Of a stretch of DNA of 8,824 bases, positions 1 through 6,694 are shown one piece after another. The translations under genes and the position numbers were made by a program. The notes beneath the pieces were generated by a model. The model saw only the letters and a program-made list of their open reading frames with translations. It had not been told where the DNA came from and did no database searches. Origin of the DNA: a bacterium CG2_30_54_10 (GTDB lineage: Bacteria; Muiribacteriota; Ozemobacteria; Ozemobacterales; Ozemobacteraceae); NCBI GenBank assembly GCA_001872985.1, contig MNYA01000090.1, positions 1,915 to 10,738 on the forward strand, written 5' to 3'. Position 1 is the stretch's first letter; each line of letters begins with the position of its first letter.

Positions 1-1646
1 AATCCCAAGAAAAAGGATCCAAAGAGAAAGAGTCCCATGAGGAAGCGGCCCAAGAGAAAGATGATCGGGAGGAAAACGATCGAGCGGAAAACGATCGGAA
101 AAATTCCCCAGTTTCTCTTGACGATCACCCAATCGATCAGGGTTTAAAAGAAGAAGAGGGAAAGGCTTACAAAAAGGCCGAGCTACAAAAGCCCGAATTC
201 AAGCATTCAGCCCTCCCTCCCACCGAATTGCTTCATGTTCCAGCCTTTGAAGGAAGCTCGGAAAATGATCTTTCCCAGCGCTCGGCACTTCTTCTGAAAA
301 CACTGGAGGACTTCGGACTGAGGGTACAGATCACAGCAATCGTCGAGGGGCCAGCGGTCTCCAGGTTTGAAATTCGCCCGGCGCCGGGTGTAAAGGTTTC
401 CCGAATCACCTCTTTGGTAGACGACATCGCCCTTGCACTTTCCGCCCAATCCATTCGCATCGAAGCGCCAATTCCTGGGAAATCAGCCATGGGCATCGAA
501 ATTCCGAATCTGAAACCGACGCCGGTGTTTTTCTACGACCTGGTAAAAAACGAGAACTTCCGCACTCAAAAAACCCTGTTGAACCTTGCCCTCGGATTGA
601 GCATCAGCCGCCGCCCAGTTTATGCAGATCTCGGGGAAATGCCCCATCTTCTGATAGCAGGGTCCACTGGTTCCGGCAAATCGGTGTGCATAAACACCAT
701 CATCGCCAGCATCTTGTTCCAAGCCAGACCCGATCAGGTAAAGTTGGTGATGATCGATCCAAAAATGGTGGAACTTACGGGATACAACGGCATCCCTCAC
801 CTGATCTCACCAGTGGTGACCGATCCGAAACTAGCCGCGGATGCCCTTCAGTGGGCTGTCGAAGAGATGGTCCGAAGGTATGAGTTCCTGTCGAGCGTAA
901 AGGCACGGAATATCTCGGATTACAACCGAGAACTTCCCCGGCTCAGTGAGGAACTTGAAGAAGAACTCGAACCTATGCCGCTCATCGTGATCATCATAGA
1001 CGAGCTTGCAGACCTTATGATGACATCCTCCGCCCAGGTCGAAGGCGCCATCTGCAGGCTTTCCCAGATGGCCCGCGCGGTTGGCATACACCTCGTGATC
1101 GCGACTCAGCGGCCCTCCGTGGATGTGCTTACAGGGCTGATCAAAGCGAACCTTCCCTCCCGAATCGCCTTTTTCGTGAGTTCCCAGATTGATTCTCGCA
1201 CCATTATCGATGAAAAAGGCGCGGAAAAACTTCTAGGAAAGGGAGACATGCTTTTCAAGTTCAAAGGGCGGCCGATGCCGCTTCGGGTACAGGGGGCCTA
1301 TATTTCCGATAAGGAATTGGCCTCCCTGACGGAGTTCGCGAAACAACAAGGGAATCCTGAATACATCAACATTCAGCCCGACAAAGACCCATCCGAAGCT
1401 TCTGAAAATTCCGGTTCGGAAGATGCCGATGATGGGGATGAAGACGCCCACCTTTTCGCCCAGATCGAAGAATATCTTTCCTCCCAGGAAAAAACTTCAA
1501 CAAGTATGCTGCAAAGAAAATTCAAGATCGGTTATAATAGGGCCGCTCGAATCATGGACCTTTTGGAAGAGAAGGGTTTTGTGAGCCCTCTTGACGGTTC
1601 CAACAAGAGGAGAGTCCTCTGCAGAAGGAGTATCCCGCTATCATGA
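1..1646 (+). CDS. ftsK: DNA translocase FtsK/SpoIIIE, C-terminal part (5' end outside window)
   Basis: This is the cytoplasmic motor of FtsK/SpoIIIE, an ATP-driven DNA pump that moves chromosome termini through the division septum. The frame is open from the left edge (first whole codon at 3), giving 547 visible residues, so a TTG at 228 is not the start. Residues 1-70 are a charged Lys/Glu/Asp-rich linker. It is followed by ALPPTELL (210-233), matching the LPP motif that opens the family's motor domain. The alpha domain follows, then Walker A GSTGSGKS (660-683) and Walker B with IIIDELADLMM (990-1022). Next come ATQRPSVDVLTGLIKANLPSR and the IDSRTI / GAEKLLGKGDMLF segments typical of the family. 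The gamma winged helix that reads polar DNA motifs lies at about 1446-1628 with IGYNRAAR at 1527-1550. No key residue is missing. The usual N-terminal membrane segments must lie upstream of the window. The stop overlaps the next start by four bases. Confidence 0.97.
   Translation, partial: SQEKGSKEKESHEEAAQEKDDREENDRAENDRKNSPVSLDDHPIDQGLKEEEGKAYKKAELQKPEFKHSALPPTELLHVPAFEGSSENDLSQRSALLLKTLEDFGLRVQITAIVEGPAVSRFEIRPAPGVKVSRITSLVDDIALALSAQSIRIEAPIPGKSAMGIEIPNLKPTPVFFYDLVKNENFRTQKTLLNLALGLSISRRPVYADLGEMPHLLIAGSTGSGKSVCINTIIASILFQARPDQVKLVMIDPKMVELTGYNGIPHLISPVVTDPKLAADALQWAVEEMVRRYEFLSSVKARNISDYNRELPRLSEELEEELEPMPLIVIIIDELADLMMTSSAQVEGAICRLSQMARAVGIHLVIATQRPSVDVLTGLIKANLPSRIAFFVSSQIDSRTIIDEKGAEKLLGKGDMLFKFKGRPMPLRVQGAYISDKELASLTEFAKQQGNPEYINIQPDKDPSEASENSGSEDADDGDEDAHLFAQIEEYLSSQEKTSTSMLQRKFKIGYNRAARIMDLLEEKGFVSPLDGSNKRRVLCRRSIPLS
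69..98 (+). repeat. Two-copy 15-bp tandem repeat in the FtsK linker
   Basis: The 12-base string GGAAAACGATCG occurs at 71-82 and again at 86-97, in a 15-base period that keeps frame. It encodes two successive ENDR-A/K units of the charged linker between the membrane part and the motor of FtsK. Linkers in this family vary in length and composition, so small in-frame duplications are expected and have no assigned function. Confidence 0.7.
1625..1630 (+). promoter_or_regulatory. Ribosome binding site for the 1614-aa TPR gene
   Basis: AAGGAG lies inside the last codons of ftsK, 12 bases before the ATG at 1643. The spacing is longer than ideal, but the start also overlaps the ftsK stop (ATGA, 1643-1646), so ribosomes finishing ftsK could reinitiate. 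Both observations support this start over the next in-frame ATG at 1766. Confidence 0.6.
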
Positions 1647-4600
1647 GTAAAGTCGTCTGCCCGTTTCTGGGTTTCGCGAAGGGTGGGGATCGCACCGAGA
1701 AGGGGTGCCTCCTCGAAATGTGTAAATTTTTTCAAACCTCTTCTGCAAGCTGTTTGTTTACAGAAATGGGCAGGGCCTCCCAGGAATACCTGACTTCACT
1801 AAAGAAAATGGCCGAACAGAATGAGCTTTTGATGCTCAAGGAGCGAGCCACTGGGTTCACTGTGGACGAAAAGATAGAGAGGGTGCGGCTTTACCTTTCT
1901 CAAGCCGTCATCACCAAAAACAAAGGCGACCTCGATCGGTCTCAACTTGATTTTCAAAAAGCATTGATTCTTGATTCCGAAAACTCCCAGGTTCATCAGC
2001 ATCTGGGCGATATCTACGCTCTTCAAGGAATTTTTGACGAGGCGATTTCCTCCTACAGGCTTTCGCTGAGGAAAGATCCTGAAAATGGGGAAACCTGGAT
2101 CAAGTTGATACTTCAATATCGAGCCATGTATGCCTCTCTTCCTCAACGCGAGCGGTTCTATTCCGAGGTAACAGAAAAGCTTCGCGAAGAGTTGCGCGAG
2201 CTGGAAAGCCAGTCCACCGCCAACACCATCATGGGGTTTATCCTGCTAATCCTTCATTCAAGCGACCCGGAGATCTTTTCCAACCAGCGAAAAGAAGTCC
2301 TGGAACTAATGGAGAGAGCGATCGAGATCAATCCTGAGAATATCTGGGCATACCTTGGGCTCAAGGACATCCGAATTTACGACGGCGCGATCGATCGGGC
2401 CATCGAACAGCTCCATCGCGGGTTGCAGATTTTCCCGAACAGTCCAAGATTGCATTTCGAACTTGGAGAGTGTTTTCTCCTTTCCCAGGTCGAGCACGTA
2501 ACGATCGGAGAAACCGCCCTCCAAGAGGCCCAGGATGCATACAAAAAGGCCATGGAACTCGATCCGATCTACTTTCCGGCGTATTTCCGGTTGGCGTTCG
2601 TTCACGAGCAGAAGGCAAATTACGAGCAGGCGATAGAGTTTTATCAACAGGGCCTCGCAATCAACCCCATAAACGTTTTCGCTCACTTCCGGCTTGGCAA
2701 GATTTACATGGTAAACGGGATGCACGACCTCGCGATCGAGCGTTTCCGCGAAGTGATCAGCCTCGCATCGCGGCATAGAATTGAAAATTATCAGGAAGGG
2801 TACATTTTCAACAAGCTCCGCTTCTTCAAGGAAGCGACACCCCTAGGCGCCTGGATCGAACTTGGAAACGTTTTCACCAAACGACGCCAGTATTCCGATG
2901 CCATCGAGGCATATCAAAAGGCGCTCGCAATAGACCCCAAAAGCCCGCAGGCGATAATGAACCAGATCGATCTGTACAAGATTCAGAATCTCGAAAACCA
3001 TGATGTAGAGACGACTTTCGACCGATACATCGACCAGTTCAGTAATGCGGCAATGGTGGACCCGCAAAGTCCGATCGCGCATTTCGCCCTTGCCTACGCA
3101 TGTCAGACCCTGGAATCGAAAATCCCCGAAAAGAGGGAAGAACGTCTCGAAGAAGCTCTGAACGGTTACCAGATGACCATCAACCTCGCACCATCATTGA
3201 AATGGGCACATTGGGGCTTGAAAGACTCCTATCTTTCTCCGCTCGAAGGCGGATCCCCCTTGTTCGATGAAGCCGCAGGGGAGTGCAAGCAAGTCATTGA
3301 GATGGAGCCCGAAGATCCCCGGGGATATTTTGAACTCGGGGATGTCTTCCGGCAATGGGGAGACTTCGACAAGGCAATTGAAAACTTCAATTTGGCAATC
3401 CAAAAAGAGATGACCTACATCCCGGCCTATTTCAGCATGGCCGAAATCAAATCGGCGCATGGCCTGTTTGACGATGCAATCAAGCTTTACCAAAGGGTCA
3501 TCCGCATTAACCCAAACTTCGCCAGAGGATACTTTGAGCTCGGACGCGTTTATAAAGAGATTAAGGAATACGAGAAAGCGGTATCCAACCTTCGCAAAGC
3601 CATAGAACTCGATCTCGATTACCTCGACGCTCATTTGGCAATGGGGGAAATCTCCTTCGACGAGGGGAACCTTGAAAATGCCCAGATGAGGTTCCAGAGC
3701 GTTTTGGAGCTCGATCAGAACCATTCCCTGGCCCACTACCGGATCGCCTGCATCCATCACAAGAAACACGAAACGGCCGAGGCCCTCGCCGAATTTGAGA
3801 AAGCGATTGCCCTTTCCGATGATCCCAATCCAATCTTGTTCGACTTGGCAAAGCTCTTCATGGACGAGGGAAAGTGGGAAAAAGCCTCCGAGCGGCTCAA
3901 GGCAATCCTCAACCGACAACCCAAGCATATTGAAGCGCTTATCGCCTACGCAGGAACCCTGGAAAAACAAAAGAACCCGGATCAAGCCGAAAAAGAATAT
4001 CTCAACGCTCTTGAAGCCGCTCCGGAAAACCTTTACGCACATGAAGGTCTTGCCAAACTCTACGAGTCGACAAGTCAGATTTACAAAGCTGAAAATGAGT
4101 TCACCAAGTTGGTCAAACTCGATCCAAACCATATCGGGGGCCACATGGCTCTTTCCCAGATTTTTCTGAACCGAGGACTTCTCGATAAGGCCCTCGATTC
4201 ATTGCATTCAGTGATCGAGATCGACCCAAGGCATTTCCAGGCGCACTTCGATATGGCCGGGGTCTACGCATCCAAGAAATCAGTCGATAAGGCCATCAAC
4301 AGCTACAAGACCGCCCTTTCGATAAATCCGTCATCATCGGCCGCGCACCTGAACCTCGCGGAAAGCTACCTCAGCCTCGACAAATCCAAGGAGGCGATGG
4401 CAGAATTCAAATCCGCGTTGGAAATCGATCCGACCCTCACTAACGCACTCTCCTCCCTGGGTGAACTGAACTATAACTTCGAGATGTACGACGCTGCAGG
4501 GGTCTGCTACCGGCGCCTGGTCGAAATGGAACCACAAAACCACTCCGCCCGGTTCTTCCTCGCGGAGACCTATTACCACCTTGGAGAACTTGAAAAAGCC

Positions 4601-6487
4601 CTGGACGAATATCTCAAGGTCACCGAAATCAATGAAGAACGAACCGATGCGCTTGTTCGGCTCGGCAAAATCTATTCTTCCCTCGAAAAGTGGAGAGAAG
4701 CTGCAAAGTATTACAAAAAGGTTTTCGCAACCGACCCACAGAACCCGGCAATCCATTTTGAATTAGGGAAGGTCTACGACCACCTCAACATGCTTTCCGA
4801 TGCCCTGAATGAGTTTGAACTGGCCTTGCAGGCCGACTCATCGAATGCCGATATCGTCACCAAGATGGGTCTGATTCACCGCAAACAAGGAAACCTTGAT
4901 TTGGCAATCGAAAGATTCATGACCTCGATCGACCTCGAACCGAAAAATCCCCTCCCCCACCAAGAACTTGCCAAGGCCTACATCAATAAAGGACGGTTGG
5001 ACAAAGCCATCGGAGAATTCAAAGAAGCCCTGCAACTCGCTCCGAACAACATCGAGGTGAACTCCGAGCTTGCCAAGGCGTACGCAACCCAGGGAATCAC
5101 CGAAGACGCCATCGAGGCATATCAGAAGGTGATCGGTCTCGATCCGGGGAATGTCGCCTCCCATCTCGAACTCGGCGTCCTGTTCTCAACCCAGGGAATG
5201 CCGGAAAAAGCAGCAAAAGAATACCGGGCTGTCATCGAGCTTTCCCCGGTAAATTTCAGGGCTCACCTCGAACTTGGAAGGAATCTCCGCGACAAGGGAA
5301 GCGCCCCCGAAGCCATCATCGAGCTCTTAAAGGCCATCGATCTCGACCCGAACAGCCCGGTTTCCCACTACGAGCTCGGAGACCTTTACTACCAAGGTCA
5401 CGACTATCCGGAAGCCCTTCGAATGTTTCATCGTGCTCTCGAACTGCAAAGCGATTACGTTGATGTCTACCAAAAACTCGGAACGATCTACACCTCCCAG
5501 GAAGAGTGGGCAAAGGCAAAGACCTTCTTCGAGAAAGCCATCGAACTCGAAGCCGGGAACTACCAGATTTTCCGCGAATTGGGCGAGGTCTGTGAAAAAC
5601 TTGATGACACAACGGGAGCGATCTCCGCTTTCGAGCATGCGCTGGAATTCAAGCCAACTGACTACAGCATCTACTACCGTCTCGGAGCCAAATACAAACA
5701 GGCACAGCAATATGACCGAATGATCCCTCTTTTTTCGAAGGCAATCGAACTGAACCAGAAAAACGCACTTTTTCACTTCGAACTTGGTGAGGCTTATCGC
5801 CTCCAGAGCCAACTCGACCCAGCGATGGCAGAGTATGAAGAAGCCCTTTCCCTTAATGAAAATCTCATCGAATGCATTTACGCGCTAGGGTCAATCTATT
5901 GGGACCATCGCAACTACGACAAAATGGTAAGTTTGTACAAGAAGGCAATCGGTCTCTATCCCACCAACAGTCGGGCCCATTTCGAGCTCGGGAAGGCGTA
6001 CCGTTGCAAATTCAAAGTTACCGGGGCCATCGATGAGTTCAAAAAAGTCATCAACCTCGACTCGAACCATCCGGATGTCTATTTCGAACTTGGAAGCCTC
6101 TACCAGGAAAATGGCATGACAAATGAAGCCCTCGATTGCTTCAAACGTGCAACTGCGATCAATCCTCAGAACGGCCAGGCGCAATATCTGCTCGGCAAAA
6201 TTTACGAGGAACTGAACCAGAGAGATAAGGCGACAGCTTCCTTCCAGAAGGCCAGAGATTTGATGACCGAGAACGCCGACATCCTGTTGAAACTTGGCCA
6301 GGATTGCCTTGAAAAAGGGAAGTTCGAAGAGGCTCTTGTTGAACTCAACAAAGCCGCCGGGCTTGAAAAGCCGACGAGTTCCCTGTATTTCATGATCGGG
6401 AAAGCATATAAGGGCCTGGGGAATAATAAGGAAGCCATCAAAGCCTTTGAAAGAGCCGAAGAACTGGATTCCGAAGGAAACACATGA
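1643..6487 (+). CDS. Giant TPR-repeat protein (1614 aa) with N-terminal four-cysteine module
   Basis: No named ortholog is recognised; this is a TPR solenoid protein, a fold that binds proteins or peptides and builds scaffolds. Residues 1-40 carry four cysteines (C6, C22, C27, C37; spacing X15, X4, X9) with CPFL at residues 6-9, suggesting a small metal-binding module. A polar helical stretch follows. Residues 83-560 hold TPRs of irregular length, including YRLSLRKDP, AIEINPEN and AIDPKSP boundaries, with insertions near 151-215, 374-403, 450-470 and 490-545. Residues 561-1614 are 31 back-to-back repeats, each exactly 34 residues, with conserved L-G/A at repeat positions 5-6, Ala at 18 and frequent Pro at 30. 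The protein stops at the last residue of repeat 31, with no capping domain. No signal peptide, membrane helix or catalytic motif is seen, so a cytoplasmic location is likely. The ATG overlaps the ftsK stop, pointing to co-translation. The function is unknown; a link to division is inferred from context only. Confidence 0.95.
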   Translation: MSKVVCPFLGFAKGGDRTEKGCLLEMCKFFQTSSASCLFTEMGRASQEYLTSLKKMAEQNELLMLKERATGFTVDEKIERVRLYLSQAVITKNKGDLDRSQLDFQKALILDSENSQVHQHLGDIYALQGIFDEAISSYRLSLRKDPENGETWIKLILQYRAMYASLPQRERFYSEVTEKLREELRELESQSTANTIMGFILLILHSSDPEIFSNQRKEVLELMERAIEINPENIWAYLGLKDIRIYDGAIDRAIEQLHRGLQIFPNSPRLHFELGECFLLSQVEHVTIGETALQEAQDAYKKAMELDPIYFPAYFRLAFVHEQKANYEQAIEFYQQGLAINPINVFAHFRLGKIYMVNGMHDLAIERFREVISLASRHRIENYQEGYIFNKLRFFKEATPLGAWIELGNVFTKRRQYSDAIEAYQKALAIDPKSPQAIMNQIDLYKIQNLENHDVETTFDRYIDQFSNAAMVDPQSPIAHFALAYACQTLESKIPEKREERLEEALNGYQMTINLAPSLKWAHWGLKDSYLSPLEGGSPLFDEAAGECKQVIEMEPEDPRGYFELGDVFRQWGDFDKAIENFNLAIQKEMTYIPAYFSMAEIKSAHGLFDDAIKLYQRVIRINPNFARGYFELGRVYKEIKEYEKAVSNLRKAIELDLDYLDAHLAMGEISFDEGNLENAQMRFQSVLELDQNHSLAHYRIACIHHKKHETAEALAEFEKAIALSDDPNPILFDLAKLFMDEGKWEKASERLKAILNRQPKHIEALIAYAGTLEKQKNPDQAEKEYLNALEAAPENLYAHEGLAKLYESTSQIYKAENEFTKLVKLDPNHIGGHMALSQIFLNRGLLDKALDSLHSVIEIDPRHFQAHFDMAGVYASKKSVDKAINSYKTALSINPSSSAAHLNLAESYLSLDKSKEAMAEFKSALEIDPTLTNALSSLGELNYNFEMYDAAGVCYRRLVEMEPQNHSARFFLAETYYHLGELEKALDEYLKVTEINEERTDALVRLGKIYSSLEKWREAAKYYKKVFATDPQNPAIHFELGKVYDHLNMLSDALNEFELALQADSSNADIVTKMGLIHRKQGNLDLAIERFMTSIDLEPKNPLPHQELAKAYINKGRLDKAIGEFKEALQLAPNNIEVNSELAKAYATQGITEDAIEAYQKVIGLDPGNVASHLELGVLFSTQGMPEKAAKEYRAVIELSPVNFRAHLELGRNLRDKGSAPEAIIELLKAIDLDPNSPVSHYELGDLYYQGHDYPEALRMFHRALELQSDYVDVYQKLGTIYTSQEEWAKAKTFFEKAIELEAGNYQIFRELGEVCEKLDDTTGAISAFEHALEFKPTDYSIYYRLGAKYKQAQQYDRMIPLFSKAIELNQKNALFHFELGEAYRLQSQLDPAMAEYEEALSLNENLIECIYALGSIYWDHRNYDKMVSLYKKAIGLYPTNSRAHFELGKAYRCKFKVTGAIDEFKKVINLDSNHPDVYFELGSLYQENGMTNEALDCFKRATAINPQNGQAQYLLGKIYEELNQRDKATASFQKARDLMTENADILLKLGQDCLEKGKFEEALVELNKAAGLEKPTSSLYFMIGKAYKGLGNNKEAIKAFERAEELDSEGNT
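1658..1753 (+). other. Segment encoding the N-terminal four-cysteine module
   Basis: The region from C6 to C37 of the 1614-residue protein encodes four cysteines in 32 residues (CX15CX4CX9C), including the CXXXXC pair C22/C27. The next cysteine is about 240 residues away, so the cluster is not background. Four closely placed cysteines usually mean a zinc site or an iron-sulphur cluster. Which metal, if any, cannot be told from sequence. The segment precedes the first TPR at residue 83. Confidence 0.55.
1889..3322 (+). repeat. Irregular TPR region (residues 83-560)
   Basis: Clear 34-residue TPR units sit at residues 83-116, 117-150, 236-269, 313-346 and around 404-436, recognisable by L-G, an Ala mid-repeat and D/NP near the end. 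They are separated by longer units and insertions of roughly 9 to 60 residues. The contrast with the perfectly regular downstream array suggests a differently shaped or specialised half of the protein. Confidence 0.75.
3323..6484 (+). repeat. Array of 31 in-frame TPR units, 34 codons each
   Basis: Parsing residues 561-1614 gives 31 consecutive units of exactly 34 residues (102 bases), starting at GYFELG and ending with the final residue of the protein. Typical openings are AHFELG, SHLELG and VYFELG. The canonical TPR tryptophan at the first helix is never present; His occupies that place in 13 units and Tyr in several others. The units are well diverged from each other at the DNA level by eye, so this is an old array rather than a recent slippage expansion. 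Confidence 0.93.
6474..6478 (+). promoter_or_regulatory. Possible ribosome binding site for the small ORF at 6484
   Basis: AAGGA within the last codons of the 1614-residue gene lies five bases before the ATG at 6484. The match and spacing are good, but such purine runs are common in this Glu/Lys-rich coding sequence, so it is weak support alone. Confidence 0.3.
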
Positions 6488-6597
6488 CCCGGAGCCGCAA
6501 CAAAAAAAGGAACCTGAAATACCCAAAAGAAACTCCGGAAGCCAAAGAGTTCACAGAACTCACGGAGGTCACCGAGACCTCAGAAAGAAGAATTTAG
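6484..6597 (+). CDS. Possible small protein, 37 aa (doubtful)
   Basis: An ATG overlaps the stop of the long TPR gene by four bases (ATGA, 6484-6487), the same arrangement as between ftsK and that gene, with AAGGA just upstream. The product would be 37 residues: a basic start (MTRSRNKKRNLK), then a Thr/Glu-rich tail containing FTELTEVTETSE, ending at TAG 6595-6597. It has no cysteine, membrane segment or recognisable domain. The FTE-LTE-VTE tail comes from a 9-base degenerate repeat, which argues that the ORF may be accidental. It could be a real small peptide, a translational relay to the next gene, or noise. Confidence 0.3.
   Translation: MTRSRNKKRNLKYPKETPEAKEFTELTEVTETSERRI
6550..6585 (+). 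repeat. Degenerate 9-bp tandem repeat (NTCACNGAN)
   Basis: Units TTCACAGAA, CTCACGGAG and GTCACCGAG follow each other at 6550-6576, with a more diverged ACCTCAGAA at 6577-6585. The repeat lies in the gap between the two TPR genes. Nine-base TCACAGAG-like runs resemble intergenic repeats I associate with some environmental bacterial genomes; this identification is from memory and weak. Confidence 0.5.
6565..6581 (+). other. Short inverted repeat (6-bp stem, 5-nt loop)
   Basis: GAGGTC (6565-6570) and GACCTC (6576-6581) are perfect reverse complements around the loop ACCGA. Only TTT at 6593-6595 follows, some 12 bases later, so it does not have the T-run of an intrinsic terminator. It could be a weak mRNA hairpin or a by-product of the 9-base repeat it overlaps. 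Confidence 0.35.
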
Positions 6598-6680
6598 GAT
6601 TGTTTGTTAATCACACCAGGGACCGTGAACCCAAGAACTTTCCGCTGAGCCCTCAGGGTCATTTCAAATCACCGCCGCAA

Positions 6681-6686
6681 GAGGAG
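6681..6686 (+). promoter_or_regulatory. Ribosome binding site for the second TPR gene
   Basis: GAGGAG lies eight bases before the ATG at 6695, an ideal position. The frame upstream is closed by TGA at 6626-6628 and offers no better start, so this site fixes the start of the gene. Confidence 0.75.
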
Positions 6687-6694
6687 TTCCGCCC

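Larger units (their letters stand above)
6488..6694 (+). other. 207-bp gap between the two TPR genes
   Basis: This spacer separates the two TPR genes. It holds the doubtful 37-codon ORF in its first half, a degenerate 9-base repeat, a short hairpin and, near its end, the ribosome binding site of the next gene. No TPR-like coding is found here in any forward frame, so the two long genes are not simply one gene broken by a single frameshift. No promoter with both -35 and -10 boxes and no hairpin followed by a T-run was seen, so read-through from the upstream gene is the simplest expectation. Confidence 0.6.

Noticed and set aside
228..1646. TTG at 228 as the start of ftsK
   Set aside because: The frame is open back to the left edge, encodes a typical charged linker, and the TTG falls inside the conserved ALPPTELL motif.
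3194..4144. 316-codon antisense ORF
   Set aside because: It lies wholly opposite the TPR array, has no recognisable motif, and arises from the codon bias of the repeated sense strand.
6640..6660. Near-palindrome CTGAGCCCTCAG as a terminator
   Set aside because: Stem of only four to five pairs, no T-run after it, and it is directly before the next gene's ribosome binding site.
6598..6680. Promoter for the second TPR gene
   Set aside because: TTGTTT at 6600-6605 has no -10-like box at suitable spacing, so no promoter can be supported.
6485..6694. The two TPR genes as one gene split by a frameshift
   Set aside because: The gap encodes no TPR-like sequence in any forward frame, the first protein ends exactly at a repeat boundary, and the second has its own good ribosome binding site.
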